64,000 nt of DNA from Pelagihabitans sp963760375 (GCA_963760375.1 CAVXCS010000007.1:868001-932000), one strand, 5' to 3'. Shown: positions 34,847-44,015, counted from the first letter of the stretch. Translations and numbers: made by a program. The notes: generated by a model not told the origin, from the letters alone.

Positions 34847-35320
34847 ATGGACACTCAATTAAAAAAGGTGATCCATGGCTTGCAGACCTCATTTGAGGGA
34901 AAGCCTTGGTACGGGACCTCGGTCATGGAAAAATTGGAATCGATCGATTGGCGGCTTGTCAATGATGGTCCTTCCGGTTCAAGATCAATAGCGGTACTGC
35001 TTCAACATATGATCAATTGGCGCATTTTTGTTTTAAAAAAGTTACAGGGGGATGCAGCCTATGATATCGTCATTGATGGTCCAAACGATTGGACAGAGAT
35101 CCATATCGGCGATGAGCAGACCTGGGAACGGTTGAAGAAGGATCTTCAAGACACCCAGAAGGATGTTCTAAACCTATTAAATAGCGCTTCCGACGAGCTA
35201 TTGGCGCAGAAGGTTCCTGGGAAGGACTATCGCTTTGGCCCTATCCTAAGCAGTGTTGCCGAGCACGATATTTATCACTTGGGACAGATTGCCCTTGTTT
35301 ACGCACTCTTAACAAAATAA
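34847..35320 (+). CDS. DinB family protein
   Basis: 157-aa four-helix protein of the DinB/YfiT fold. The likely metal ligands are His in IAVLLQHMINWR and the pair in SSVAEHDIYHLGQIALVY. DinB-like proteins bind Zn or Ni and some are thiol transferases; the actual role here is unknown. It is 12 bp after the YjbR gene and ends 40 bp before the MutS-like gene. Confidence 0.82.
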   Translation: MDTQLKKVIHGLQTSFEGKPWYGTSVMEKLESIDWRLVNDGPSGSRSIAVLLQHMINWRIFVLKKLQGDAAYDIVIDGPNDWTEIHIGDEQTWERLKKDLQDTQKDVLNLLNSASDELLAQKVPGKDYRFGPILSSVAEHDIYHLGQIALVYALLTK

Positions 35321-35360
35321 GGGCATATCTTTGCAGACTAAAAGTCCAGAACCCTAAATA

Positions 35361-37130
35361 GTGGAACCCCTTCTTTTTTACCGACAACAGCTCGAGCAGT
35401 ACCACATAAAATCGGCCCAAGTGCAAAAGAAACTCTGGGTCTCCAGTGTGTTGCGTTTCTCGGTATTTTCAATGGCCATCATAGGGATTTACTTCTTCAG
35501 GTCGAATGCCCAATTGATGTTGGCCACGGGAATCCTGGCCTTGGTGACCTTTCTCTTTCTCCTTACGAGGCATGCCAATTTGCAAAAACAGCGCGATAAG
35601 TTGAACGCTCTGCTCCAAATCAACGCCGATGAAATCGCTATCCTGGAACGAAAATTTGGCCATCGTCCCGAGGGAAACGAATATAAGGACACCAAACACT
35701 TCTTTAGTGGGGACATCGACCTATTCGGGCCGGGTTCCTTTTATCAATATGCCAATCGCACGGCCCTCAAAGAAGGCCGAGAAGTATTCGTGGGCATGCT
35801 GCTCGAAAATGGCATTGAGCATATATTGGAGAAGCAAGCTTCGATAAGGGAGCTATCCCGGATGCCGGAATGGCGCCAGAATTTTTCCGCCATAGCCGGT
35901 TTGGCGAAAACCGAAATCGGCACGGAAACCATCGGTAAATGGTTGCGGGGGTACCGACCTTTTGTGCCCGGGGCCATGCGCTATCTGCCCTTAGGGTATT
36001 CCGTGGCTTCCATCTTCTGTTTTGCGCTGTACTTTATGGATTTTGTTCCTGAATCGTTATTGATTTGCTGGCTTTTGTTGGGACTGGGGCTGACCTCGGT
36101 CTTTACCAGGAAAATAGCCAAGCTCACGGCAGACGCCACCCAAATACAGCAAACTTTTGGACAATACGACCAACTGCTTGAAATTATTGAGGATACCGAC
36201 TTCAAGTCGGTATTGCTGCAAAGCTTACAGGGGCAACTGGCAGGGGAAGGTAAAAAGACCTCTTCAAAAATCAAGGATTTCTCAACGCTTTTGAACGCCT
36301 TGGACAAAAACAACAATCTCCTTTATCTCATTTTTGCCAACGGATTCTTTTTAAGGAGCCTGCAACATGCAAGGGAAATCGAAAATTGGATCAAAACCTA
36401 CGGAAGTTCTGTTGAAATATGGTTTAAGACCATCGCATACTTCGATGCTTACAACTGTATGGGCAATTTTGCGTTCAATCATCCGCAGTATGTTTTTCCT
36501 GAACTGAACGGGAAAAAGTCGGTCATTGCGGCCAAAGGGGCGGCCCATCCATTATTGGACCCGGAAAAGCGGGTGCAGAACGACTATAAGATCGATATGG
36601 AGCAGTTTTTCATTATCACCGGCGCGAACATGGCAGGAAAAAGCACTTTCCTGCGCACCGTATCGCTGCAAATCGTCATGGCCAATACCGGACTGCCCGT
36701 GTGCGCCGAATCTTTTGAATACACACCGATAAAGCTGATTACCAGCATGCGCACGGCCGACTCCCTGGCCGATGCCGAATCGTATTTCTTTTCGGAACTG
36801 AAGCGGTTGAAATTCATCATCGATGAAATTCAAAAAGGCTCCTATTTTGTGGTGCTCGACGAAATATTGAAGGGCACCAATAGTACCGACAAAGCAAAGG
36901 GGTCGCGGAAATTCCTCGAAAAATTGGTCGCTTCAAAAGCTACCGGCATCATTGCTACCCATGATTTGAGCCTCTGCGCTGCCGCTGACGAACTCCCACG
37001 GATTGAAAACCATTATTTTGATGCCGAGATTCGGGACGATGAGCTCTATTTTGACTATACCTTCAAAAAGGGAATTTGCCACAACATGAATGCCTCTTTC
37101 CTGTTGAAGAAAATGCAGATTGTGGAATAG
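35361..37130 (+). CDS. MutS-family ATPase with N-terminal membrane segments
   Basis: 589 aa from a GTG at 35361 (MEPLLFYRQQLEQYHIKSAQ). The C-terminal ATPase is MutS-like: Walker A GANMAGKST (421-429), FFSELKRLK, Walker B FVVLDEILKGTNSTDKAKGS and ATHDLSLC. Unlike MutS and MutS2, there is no mismatch-recognition or Smr domain; instead the first part has two hydrophobic pairs (about 28-68, for example SVFSMAIIGIYFF, and about 208-246, for example LLICWLLLGLGLT). This suggests a membrane-associated ATPase. Such proteins are widespread in Bacteroidota but poorly studied. Mismatch repair should not be assumed. Confidence 0.85.
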   Translation: MEPLLFYRQQLEQYHIKSAQVQKKLWVSSVLRFSVFSMAIIGIYFFRSNAQLMLATGILALVTFLFLLTRHANLQKQRDKLNALLQINADEIAILERKFGHRPEGNEYKDTKHFFSGDIDLFGPGSFYQYANRTALKEGREVFVGMLLENGIEHILEKQASIRELSRMPEWRQNFSAIAGLAKTEIGTETIGKWLRGYRPFVPGAMRYLPLGYSVASIFCFALYFMDFVPESLLICWLLLGLGLTSVFTRKIAKLTADATQIQQTFGQYDQLLEIIEDTDFKSVLLQSLQGQLAGEGKKTSSKIKDFSTLLNALDKNNNLLYLIFANGFFLRSLQHAREIENWIKTYGSSVEIWFKTIAYFDAYNCMGNFAFNHPQYVFPELNGKKSVIAAKGAAHPLLDPEKRVQNDYKIDMEQFFIITGANMAGKSTFLRTVSLQIVMANTGLPVCAESFEYTPIKLITSMRTADSLADAESYFFSELKRLKFIIDEIQKGSYFVVLDEILKGTNSTDKAKGSRKFLEKLVASKATGIIATHDLSLCAAADELPRIENHYFDAEIRDDELYFDYTFKKGICHNMNASFLLKKMQIVE

Positions 37131-37187
37131 ACTTTCAATACGGTCCCGATCATGAAAACAAAAAGGGCCTTGAAGCAAATATGATCG

Positions 37188-38291
37188 CTAAGAAATGCTT
37201 TTCACCTGCAGATCGTGAAATGCATCGGCCTGCAGCCGTAACAGTTCTTCCGCCTTTTGCTTTTTGTAGGCATACACCGCTTCTTCTTCGGCAATTTCCC
37301 CATAGATTTTTTCGTTCAGCACGGTATCGGTGGCCAAGATTTTTTCACGCTGCCGTACCTTTTGGGTCACCCATGTCTGTACAGAGGTTTCCTGGTCTTC
37401 CAGTTTCAGATCGTATTCCCCTTTTGGGGCCAGCAGTTTGGCAATGATCGGGGAGGTTTCGATGGCGAGGAACAGCAAAAAGATGAAGAAGGAAGGAAAC
37501 CATGCCAGTTCCCCCAAGGCATTGATACGCGCCATGAGGCCGTCAAAACCGTCGATGATGGGTTGGGATTCCTTGACCACAGTGGCATATTCGTCGTTCA
37601 AGGCCGCGATCTGGGTTTCGATTCCCGTTATTTTTTCGGCATTGGCTTGTTTCAATTGATTCAGTTCGGCCAGGGCCGCATCGTGTTTCTCCCTTTTTTC
37701 TTTGTACACCGGGCCCTTGCCCAACAATTTTGTGCCGGCCGTACCCTCGGCCTCGGAAATATAGGTATCATAAAGCGCATTGGTCTCCGTTTCCTTGACT
37801 GCGATTTCACTCTTTAGGGCAGTAATGTCCTGGTTCAATTTTTCGAGGGTCGGCGTATATTGCTGGGCCAGTTGTGCCTTGTTGGCCAAAGTGAGTTCGT
37901 TTTTTTGTTCCAGGAGCACCTGATTGATCTCTTTCTCAAAAATTTTCATTTCCAGGGGTTTGGAGATGACCACGGCAATGATGATGGCCAGTGCGATCCT
38001 TGGACTGGCCTGCAACAGTTCGTTGCGGAAACTGTCCCTTTTTTTGATGGTCGACACGATAAAGCGGTCGAGGTTAAAGATCAAAAGCCCCCATATCAAA
38101 CCGAAAAGGACGGCCGTGTATACATTATCGAATACGGTATAGAGGGCATAACTGGCCGCAATAAAGGCCATTACTGCGGTGAAAAAGACGGTGGCGCCTA
38201 TGCCTGCGTATTTATTGCGTTCGCCTTCCGAACAGGATTTTAACAATGAGGCATCCGACCCCGAGCAGAGGATAAAAAAGTTTTGTAACAT
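37188..38291 (-). CDS. DUF4407 membrane protein
   Basis: 367 aa. Three hydrophobic segments lie near the N-terminus (about 33-52, 57-75 and 96-112) and one near 268-290 (FPSFFIFLLFLAIETSPIIA), around a long coiled coil (about 120-260, KLNQDITALKSEIAVKETET). NKYAGIGATVFFTAVMAF and NLDRFIVSTIKKRDSFRNE are DUF4407 hallmarks. The function is unknown. The helical middle probably projects into the periplasm or cytoplasm. It is convergent with the MutS-like gene and separated from the M56 gene by a terminator. Confidence 0.9.
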   Translation of the reverse strand: MLQNFFILCSGSDASLLKSCSEGERNKYAGIGATVFFTAVMAFIAASYALYTVFDNVYTAVLFGLIWGLLIFNLDRFIVSTIKKRDSFRNELLQASPRIALAIIIAVVISKPLEMKIFEKEINQVLLEQKNELTLANKAQLAQQYTPTLEKLNQDITALKSEIAVKETETNALYDTYISEAEGTAGTKLLGKGPVYKEKREKHDAALAELNQLKQANAEKITGIETQIAALNDEYATVVKESQPIIDGFDGLMARINALGELAWFPSFFIFLLFLAIETSPIIAKLLAPKGEYDLKLEDQETSVQTWVTQKVRQREKILATDTVLNEKIYGEIAEEEAVYAYKKQKAEELLRLQADAFHDLQVKSIS

Positions 38292-38354
38292 AGTGTTCTG
38301 ATTTGATTGATGTTTCTATAGACTATTAGAACGTGGTCCACGGGGTTTTGTTAC

Positions 38355-38379
38355 AAAAAAAGCCTTCGAAAGGAAGGCT
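38355..38379 (-). terminator. Rho-independent terminator between DUF4407 and M56 genes
   Basis: On the minus strand AGCCTTC pairs with GAAGGCT (38361-38367 with 38373-38379), loop of five, followed by six T (38355-38360). It ends the BlaI-M56 transcript and lies just before the DUF4407 start. Confidence 0.75.
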
Positions 38380-38400
38380 TTAACATAAATTCATTGTTTT

Positions 38401-40407
38401 TTATCTGTTTTCGATCACAAAGGGGTCTTTGGATAGTTTCACCACGGGCCGCTTGCCGTCTTTGCCATTGATATCGATGTTGACACTTTCATTTTTCTTG
38501 AGAATTTCGATGGCCTTGTCCGAGCTGATTTTTTTGCCTTCATAATAAAAGGTGGCATCGGCCTTGGCCATTTCAATCACGTGATCTAAGGGGGACATGG
38601 GAGGCTCAGGGGATTCCGGTGGCTCGGGCGCTTCTGGCGCTTCCACTTCCTCTATTTCTTCCACGTGAATAAGCACCGGTTCTTCAATTTCTGGAACTTC
38701 AGGGGCCTCCGGTGCCTCGGGTGCCACAGGGGCCGTCCTAATTCTGATGCCTACCGGCTGTTTTGGCGCGCGAATGGCATTGGGCGGTGTCGCTTCTTTC
38801 GGCGCTGGCGGGGCAGGGGGTTCGGGCATGGGCGGAAAGTCGGGATAGGGTTCGGCATTTTGCTTTTGCTGCGCCGTCATCAAACCGAAAATATATTCGA
38901 GACGTTCAACCTCTTTCTTTTTGTAGATCCTTCTGTTTTCGGGTTGGTCGTTGATTCTTTTGACGATGGCATTGTATTCCTTGATCTGATCTACGGAGGC
39001 ACCATCTTGGGGCAGCGACGAAGTCATCGGTCCTTCAATATTTATTTGGGCCACACCGTATGCGACTAGAAGCTGTTCTACCTGATCTATGATCGATTTA
39101 GGGGTATTATCGGCCACCTTGATTATTGCGCGGACCGATTTTTCCCGTTCTTCCTTTGAAAGCTCGGCGTTGTATTTTTTTAGAAATTTGGGAAGCGATT
39201 CAATCGTCAAGGAATTCCCCGCAGACCGAATAGCGCCTTTTTGATCGATCTCGATTTGGATCATTTCGGTCTTCAAATCGTATTCGGGAAAAGGGGATGC
39301 ATTCTGCTGTTGCTCAGGTGTCATGCTGCCATAAGTGGCCCCAAGAATCTTTAAATCCTTCAATGAAACAATCCTGCTTTTCTTTGGTTGTTTATTGTAT
39401 TTTTCAGCTAGGGTATTGTATTCGGCTACTTGTTCATTTGTTGCTCTTTTTTGTTCTGGGGATGTTATCACCCTATCTTCCACAGCTTCGGATGGGACCC
39501 TCGCTTCAATAGGATCAGCTTCTTTCTGGATAATGATGGTTTCACTAAATCCATACAAAAGGAAGGAAACCAATGGAAGCAATAAAATACTCCTGAGCAA
39601 GATCGCTTTTTTCGATGTTCTTTTTTTCATGACCGTAAATCGTTTTTTGATTGATGAATAATTGATTGAATTTGAAAATTGAGGAACTGCCGCATTTGAT
39701 GAGAATGCCAATAGGATGCTCTGATAAGTGGCCGTTTCCACCCCATGGGCAACAACAGCTTGGTCCGCTAAAAATTCGTGATTTAGTTTGATGTATCGTT
39801 TTGTAAAATAGATCAAGGGATTGAACCAAAAGACCACCTGCAACAACTCGACAAAAAGCACGTCAAGGCTGTGTTTTTGTTTGGCATGTGTTTCTTCATG
39901 AAGCAATACGGCATGGGGAATCTCCTTTTTTTCATAGTTTTCCCGATTCAAAAAGATATACCTGAAAAAGGTATGCGGGGCGATGCGCTCGCTCAAGAGC
40001 ACCTTGGTAATCGAATTGACCTTGAACTTCGGATTTTTACGTATTCTTTGGATGATACGTCCCAGGTTTTTCAAGAACTTAAAACCAAAAAGCAGAATGC
40101 CCATACCATAAATCGTCCAAAGCAGAAGGGGAGGGATGGTTAGAGCCATATCGCCAACGGGCTCGACCCGATCAACAGCAACTGATTTTGCCGACGATGT
40201 AGGCGTGGCAAAAACTTCGGAAACAGTCGAAATCTCAACATATTCCGTAAAAACAATCGATGGAATTACAAATGAAAGCGCCAGTGCGGCCAAAAGGTAA
40301 TAGCGTTTGAAAACATGAATGCTCTCACGTTCCAAGAGTAGCTTATAGAATAGGACGAAGATGGTCAAACAGGCTCCGGATTTTAAAAGATATTCCAACA
40401 TAATCAT
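38401..40407 (-). CDS. M56 family metallopeptidase (BlaR1-like) with ExbD-like and repeat domains
   Basis: 668 aa. An N-terminal four-helix membrane part carries the zinc protease motif H170-E-E-T-H174 (LLHEETHAKQKHS) and ELNHEFLAD-like KLNHEFLADQAVV, as in BlaR1/MecR1. After the last transmembrane helix (about 271-288) comes a repeat (322-376), a segment resembling ExbD/TolR (about 380-460), a second copy of the repeat (470-524), then a Pro/Ala/Glu-rich stretch (525-615). There is no penicillin-binding sensor domain. It overlaps the BlaI-type regulator by 4 bp. The usual model is that an outside signal activates proteolysis and removes the repressor. The ATG at 40401 is an alternative start. 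Confidence 0.88.
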   Translation of the reverse strand: MIMLEYLLKSGACLTIFVLFYKLLLERESIHVFKRYYLLAALALSFVIPSIVFTEYVEISTVSEVFATPTSSAKSVAVDRVEPVGDMALTIPPLLLWTIYGMGILLFGFKFLKNLGRIIQRIRKNPKFKVNSITKVLLSERIAPHTFFRYIFLNRENYEKKEIPHAVLLHEETHAKQKHSLDVLFVELLQVVFWFNPLIYFTKRYIKLNHEFLADQAVVAHGVETATYQSILLAFSSNAAVPQFSNSINYSSIKKRFTVMKKRTSKKAILLRSILLLPLVSFLLYGFSETIIIQKEADPIEARVPSEAVEDRVITSPEQKRATNEQVAEYNTLAEKYNKQPKKSRIVSLKDLKILGATYGSMTPEQQQNASPFPEYDLKTEMIQIEIDQKGAIRSAGNSLTIESLPKFLKKYNAELSKEEREKSVRAIIKVADNTPKSIIDQVEQLLVAYGVAQINIEGPMTSSLPQDGASVDQIKEYNAIVKRINDQPENRRIYKKKEVERLEYIFGLMTAQQKQNAEPYPDFPPMPEPPAPPAPKEATPPNAIRAPKQPVGIRIRTAPVAPEAPEAPEVPEIEEPVLIHVEEIEEVEAPEAPEPPESPEPPMSPLDHVIEMAKADATFYYEGKKISSDKAIEILKKNESVNIDINGKDGKRPVVKLSKDPFVIENR

Positions 40408-40802
40408 CTTTTTTTAAGTTCGCTATCGATGAGTTCTTTCAACGCTACGAGTTCCGTTTTGCTCAAGTCGGTCTCCTGGGCAAAGAAAGACGCAAATTGC
40501 GCCGGACTATCATTGAAAAAGTTTTTGATGAGTCCGTTGACGTGTTTCGAGAAATAATCCTTTTTCTTTACCAGCGGATAATATTCGCGAGATCGTCCCA
40601 AGCTTTTGTAAGCGACAAAACCTTTGTCTTGCATTCGTTTTAAAAGTGTGGCAATGGTAGTGGTAGCCGGCTTGGGTTCTGGGTAGGCATCCAAAAGGTC
40701 TTTCATCAAGGCCTTCTTTTGCTTCCACAGAAAATTCATCAATTCTTCCTCCGATTTTGACAACTGCATGTGCTGGCTTTTTAGATATTGCTCTACAAAC
40801 AT
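40404..40802 (-). CDS. BlaI/MecI/CopY family transcriptional repressor
   Basis: 132-aa winged-helix regulator. LSKSEEELMNFLWKQKKALM starts the DNA-binding domain, ATTTIATLLKRMQDKGFVAY is the recognition helix, and the C-terminal helices (FNDSPAQFASFFAQETDLSK) dimerise. It should repress its own gene and the M56 gene (4-bp overlap) by binding the TACAnnTGTA site at 40820-40833. Relatives respond to beta-lactams or copper; here the signal is unknown, and no beta-lactamase is in the window. Confidence 0.93.
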   Translation of the reverse strand: MFVEQYLKSQHMQLSKSEEELMNFLWKQKKALMKDLLDAYPEPKPATTTIATLLKRMQDKGFVAYKSLGRSREYYPLVKKKDYFSKHVNGLIKNFFNDSPAQFASFFAQETDLSKTELVALKELIDSELKKR

Positions 40803-40819
40803 AGAACAATTATTTTAAT

Positions 40820-40833
40820 TCTACAAGTGTAGA
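40820..40833. promoter_or_regulatory. BlaI-type operator
   Basis: TCTACAAGTGTAGA contains the classic BlaI/MecI core TACAnnTGTA, extended by one matching dinucleotide on each side. It lies 18 bp before the repressor start codon, consistent with autorepression. Confidence 0.7.
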
Positions 40834-40984
40834 GTGAAATTATTTTGCGTTAGGGATTGGAGTGTAAAGCCCGGAGCGCCAGAAGGGCGGGAGGACTTGC
40901 AACGCAAAGCCCGGCCCATTCGAATGGTTTTTGTAATGGTACCTTGTTGAAAGGGAAACGCCCCAAGCCAAATCATCCTTGAAT

Positions 40985-42373
40985 TCAGCGGCTCATTTCG
41001 GTGAAATACTGGTAGAAATAAGGAATGGTCTCTATGCCCTTTAAAAAGTTCCAGATCCCAAAATGCTCATTGGGCGAATGGATCGCGTCGCTATCGAGGC
41101 CGAAGCCCATCAAAACGGTCTTGCTGTGGAGTTCCTTTTCAAAGAGCGATACGATAGGAATGCTCCCGCCGCTGCGCTGTGGGATGGGTTTTTTTCCAAA
41201 GGTGGTTTCATAGGCCTTGGCGGCGGCTTTGTAGCTCACATGGTCGATCGGGGTCACATACCCCTGTCCGCCATGGTGAGGGGTTACCTTTACCCTTACC
41301 CCTTTTGGGGCAAGGCTTGTGAAGTACTCGGTAAAAAGGGTGGTGATTTCTTGCCAGTCTTGATGGGGCACCAGGCGCATGGAAATTTTGGCGTAGGCGT
41401 TGCTCGCGATCACGGTTTTGGCACCTTCCCCGATATACCCGCCCCAGATGCCGTTCACGTCAAGGGTGGGGCGAATGGCGTTGCGTTCGTTGGTGGAATA
41501 GCCCTTTTCCCCATAGACTGATTCGATGTCCAGTGCTTTTTGGTAGGCATCCAGACTAAAGGGTGCCTTGGCCATCTCGGCCCGTTCCTCGGCCGACAGT
41601 TCCTCCACTTTATCATAAAACCCGGGGATGGTCACATGGTTGTTTTCATCATGAAGCGCTGCGATCATCTTGGCCAGAACATTGATGGGATTGGGCACCG
41701 CCCCGCCATATAGTCCGGAATGCACATCCCGGTTGGGGCCGGTCACTTCCACTTCCACATAGCTCAGTCCGCGCAGTCCCGTGGTAATGGAGGGAACATC
41801 GTTGGCGATCATGCCGGTGTCGGAGATCAGGATGATGTCATTGGCCAGTTTTTCCTTGTTGGCTGCCACATAGGTGGCCAAATTCTTGCTGCCCACTTCC
41901 TCTTCGCCTTCGATCATGAATTTGACGTTGCAGGGCAGTTGGTCGGTCTTCACCATAAATTCCAGGGCTTTGACGTGCATGTACATCTGCCCTTTGTCGT
42001 CACAGGAACCCCTGGCGAAAATCGCACCTTCGGGATGGATGTCGGTGGCCTTGACCACAGGCTCGAAGGGGGGGGAATCCCAAAGATTGATAGGGTCGGC
42101 CGGCTGCACGTCGTAATGGCCGTAAACCAGGATGGTGGGCAGGTTTGGATCGATCATTTTTTCGCCGTAGACAATCGGGTAACCCTCTGTTTCGTGAATT
42201 TCCACGATATCGCATCCGGCCTGTTCCAGGGCGGTTTTCACGGCTTCCGCGGTCTGCAAAACGTCGTGGGTAAAAGCGGGATCGGCACTTACGGATGGGA
42301 TTTTTAGCAGTTCGATGAGTTCATTGATAAATCTTTGTCGGTTTTGGGCAATGTATTCGGTAATCTGCTGCAT
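40985..42373 (-). CDS. M20 family dipeptidase
   Basis: 462-aa zinc peptidase, the normal length for the M20A/carnosinase-like group. The metal ligands lie in VYGHYDVQPADP and RGSCDDKGQMYMHVKA, the catalytic Glu pair in MIEGEEEVGSKN, and the dimerisation-domain His in GPNRDVHSGLYGG. The C-terminal PIVSLFEKELHSK and DAIHSPNEHF complete the site. No signal peptide; it probably cleaves dipeptides in the cytoplasm. Monocistronic, upstream of the tRNA on the other strand. Confidence 0.92.
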   Translation of the reverse strand: MQQITEYIAQNRQRFINELIELLKIPSVSADPAFTHDVLQTAEAVKTALEQAGCDIVEIHETEGYPIVYGEKMIDPNLPTILVYGHYDVQPADPINLWDSPPFEPVVKATDIHPEGAIFARGSCDDKGQMYMHVKALEFMVKTDQLPCNVKFMIEGEEEVGSKNLATYVAANKEKLANDIILISDTGMIANDVPSITTGLRGLSYVEVEVTGPNRDVHSGLYGGAVPNPINVLAKMIAALHDENNHVTIPGFYDKVEELSAEERAEMAKAPFSLDAYQKALDIESVYGEKGYSTNERNAIRPTLDVNGIWGGYIGEGAKTVIASNAYAKISMRLVPHQDWQEITTLFTEYFTSLAPKGVRVKVTPHHGGQGYVTPIDHVSYKAAAKAYETTFGKKPIPQRSGGSIPIVSLFEKELHSKTVLMGFGLDSDAIHSPNEHFGIWNFLKGIETIPYFYQYFTEMSR

Positions 42374-42431
42374 CCGTAAAGGTTTGGTATATGGGCTAAA
42401 TTTACTAAAAGAACTTTTTAAACGACAGCTA

Positions 42432-42461
42432 TTTCTAAATTGATTTTTTGCCTTATATTTG
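42432..42461 (+). promoter_or_regulatory. Promoter of tRNA-Leu
   Basis: TATATTTG at 42454-42461 is an exact TAnnTTTG -7 box, and TTTC at 42432-42435 is one base off the -33 TTTG with an 18-bp spacer. Transcription would start near 42468, 16 nt before the mature tRNA. Confidence 0.6.
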
Positions 42462-42483
42462 CATCCCGTTAAAACGGAAAGTT

Positions 42484-42565
42484 GCAGGCGTGATGGAATT
42501 GGTAGACATGCTAGACTTAGGATCTAGTGCCGCAAGGTGTGAGAGTTCGAGTCTCTCCGCCTGTA
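42484..42565 (+). tRNA. tRNA-Leu (anticodon TAG)
   Basis: 82-nt cloverleaf. The acceptor arm GCAGGCG pairs with CGCCTGT (first pair G-U), the D arm has GGAATTGGTAGAC, the anticodon stem CTAGA/TCTAG holds the loop CTTAGGA with anticodon TAG at 42518-42520, the variable arm is TGCCGCAAGGTGT (class II), and the T arm is GAGAG-TTCGAGT-CTCTC. CCA is not encoded. The 3' end CCTGTAC (42560-42566) recurs in each unit of the repeat that follows. Confidence 0.95.
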
Positions 42566-42820
42566 CGATTTAAGAAAAACCTCCGAAATCTCGGAGGTTT
42601 TTTGTTTTGGAAATGTGATTTTCGGCGGAGGGACGAGAAGTTTATCCCGCGCGAAGAGGCGGGGCCTGTACAGAAGATAAAAACCTCCGAAATCTTGGAG
42701 GTTTTTTGTTTTGGAAATGTGATTTCCGGCGGAGGGACGAGAAGTTTATCCCGCGGGGGAACGCGGGGCCTGTACAAATTGAAAGAACCTCCGAAATCTA
42801 GGAGGTTTTTTGTTTTGGGG
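42560..42820 (+). repeat. Tandem 104/105-bp repeat with hairpins, starting at the tRNA 3' end
   Basis: The marker CCTGTAC occurs at 42560, 42665 and 42769, giving two full units (105 and 104 bp) and a partial third. Each unit holds a terminator-like hairpin (AACCTCCGAAATCT with GGAGGTT, then T-run and TGTTTTGG) and a second GC-rich hairpin (CCCGCG...CGGGG) just before the next CCTGTAC. The first hairpin probably terminates the tRNA. The same unit recurs at 44754-44905. Confidence 0.85.
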
Positions 42821-43201
42821 TGATGTATAGGCAACACATGTGGTCACTTTTCTTATTGTAATTTTAAATGAATCGATTTGATGTCATAGGGTACCAAAAC
42901 GTATTATTGATAGTTATATCCAAAAGAATATAGCATTCCATACCAAATCTTACCTTCGCTTAACTGCGTGTAGATCTCAACAAGCTTTTTAGTTGCTCCA
43001 GAAAAAGTTCGATTTAAGGAACGGTCGAAAGAAAGGGAACCTATGGGTCTTGGGAGGACTTCCCATGTTATGTTCAAAAGATATTAGGGATCATATCAGG
43101 ATTATCGGTGTGCACAATTGCGGAATGGGTTAAGTAAAATTTTTAAATTAACTTCACTAAAAATATGGGCAAAATCAATCAACTATAATACGCCGACTAT
43201 T
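42821..43201. other. 381-bp AT-rich stretch with no gene
   Basis: Between the tRNA-linked repeat and the DUF3124 gene. The base composition is lower in G+C than the neighbouring chromosome. I see no start-and-domain combination that supports a gene and no clear hairpin. It is the left part of the islet bounded by the two repeat arrays. Confidence 0.5.
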
Positions 43202-43720
43202 ATGAAAGCAGTTCATAAGTTTTTAGTAATTGCATTTTTTCTATCTGCGATTTCTTGTGGTGAGAAAAATCCTAAAGAGGAGGCGGAGAAAGTACTTGAT
43301 AATCGCCAATTCTCAGAGCACACAACGGACGTCACTGAAGGGAAGATCAATCAAACGGTTTATGTGCCGATATATTCCGAAATTTACAATCGCACGAGAG
43401 AAACCAGTGTATTATTGACCGCTACGCTGAGCATCCGTAACACAAGTGAGACAGACACATTATACCTAAGTCGGGTGGCTTATTTTAATACCGAGGGAAC
43501 CTTGGTAAGGCAATATCTTGAACAGTCGATTTATCTGAAACCCATGGAGACTGTTGATTATGTAATTGAAGAAAAGGACGACGTTGGAGGTACTGGTGCA
43601 AACTTTTTAATAGATTGGTATGCAAATAGACCAATTAAACCATTGTTCCACGCAGTAATGCTGGGGGCAGTTAGTAATCAGGCGTTCTCATTCACTACAG
43701 AAGGCATCAATGTGAGATAG
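43202..43720 (+). CDS. DUF3124 lipoprotein
   Basis: 172 aa from the ATG at 43202 (MKAVHKFLVIAFFLSAISCGEKN, lipobox Cys near residue 19); the frame is open further up but without family similarity. The domain reads VYVPIYSEIYNRTRETSVLL then TATLSIRNTSETDTLYLSRV, GTLVRQYLEQSIYLKPMETV and GGTGANFLIDWYA, a good match to DUF3124, whose function is unknown. Anchored in a membrane, facing the periplasm. Codon use is more AT-rich than in the flanking genes. It lies in the islet between the two repeat arrays. Confidence 0.85.
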   Translation: MKAVHKFLVIAFFLSAISCGEKNPKEEAEKVLDNRQFSEHTTDVTEGKINQTVYVPIYSEIYNRTRETSVLLTATLSIRNTSETDTLYLSRVAYFNTEGTLVRQYLEQSIYLKPMETVDYVIEEKDDVGGTGANFLIDWYANRPIKPLFHAVMLGAVSNQAFSFTTEGINVR

Positions 43721-43949
43721 GCAATAAAAGTGAATGAAAATTTTAGGCACTCTCATTGGTTTGTACATGGATCGGTTAATTGAAGGTGTTATCGATTTTT
43801 CCATATGACGCTTCGTTCCAGATTTAAAATCTTCCTTTTCTTACGTTCTTTCAACATTTTTTGAGCACGCAACATTATTGACAGTCAAGGCGAAGTGTTC
43901 GGAAAGTCTTGTTAAAAGTTCGCTATACAACACTCTTAAAAAAACTCTC

Positions 43950-43987
43950 CATAAGAATAAGAAAGCCCCCAAGGTGGGAGCTTTCTT
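43950..43987 (-). terminator. Terminator of the Ca-like-motif lipoprotein gene
   Basis: AAGAAAGC (43959-43966) pairs with GCTTTCTT (43980-43987), extended by CCC/GGG after one mismatch, with loop AAGGT. On the minus strand the stem is followed by the T-rich ATTCTTAT. It lies 28 bp beyond the stop of the lipoprotein gene at 44016. Confidence 0.55.
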
Positions 43988-44015
43988 ATATGTAATATTT
44001 AGCTATCATCGGCAT

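Noticed and set aside
35361..37130. Annotation as MutS or MutS2
   Set aside because: No mismatch-recognition domain and no Smr domain; only the ATPase part is shared.
38401..40802. Beta-lactam resistance regulon
   Set aside because: The M56 protein lacks a penicillin-binding sensor domain and no beta-lactamase is nearby; the BlaI/M56 pair alone does not show resistance.
42560..42820. Possible CRISPR array
   Set aside because: Period 104-105 bp with near-identical whole units and only two to three copies; no short repeat with variable spacers and no cas genes.
42517..42837. Open frames on both strands across the tRNA-linked repeat (also 44669-44929)
   Set aside because: They overlap the tRNA or the hairpin repeat and consist only of translated repeat; no independent evidence for a protein.
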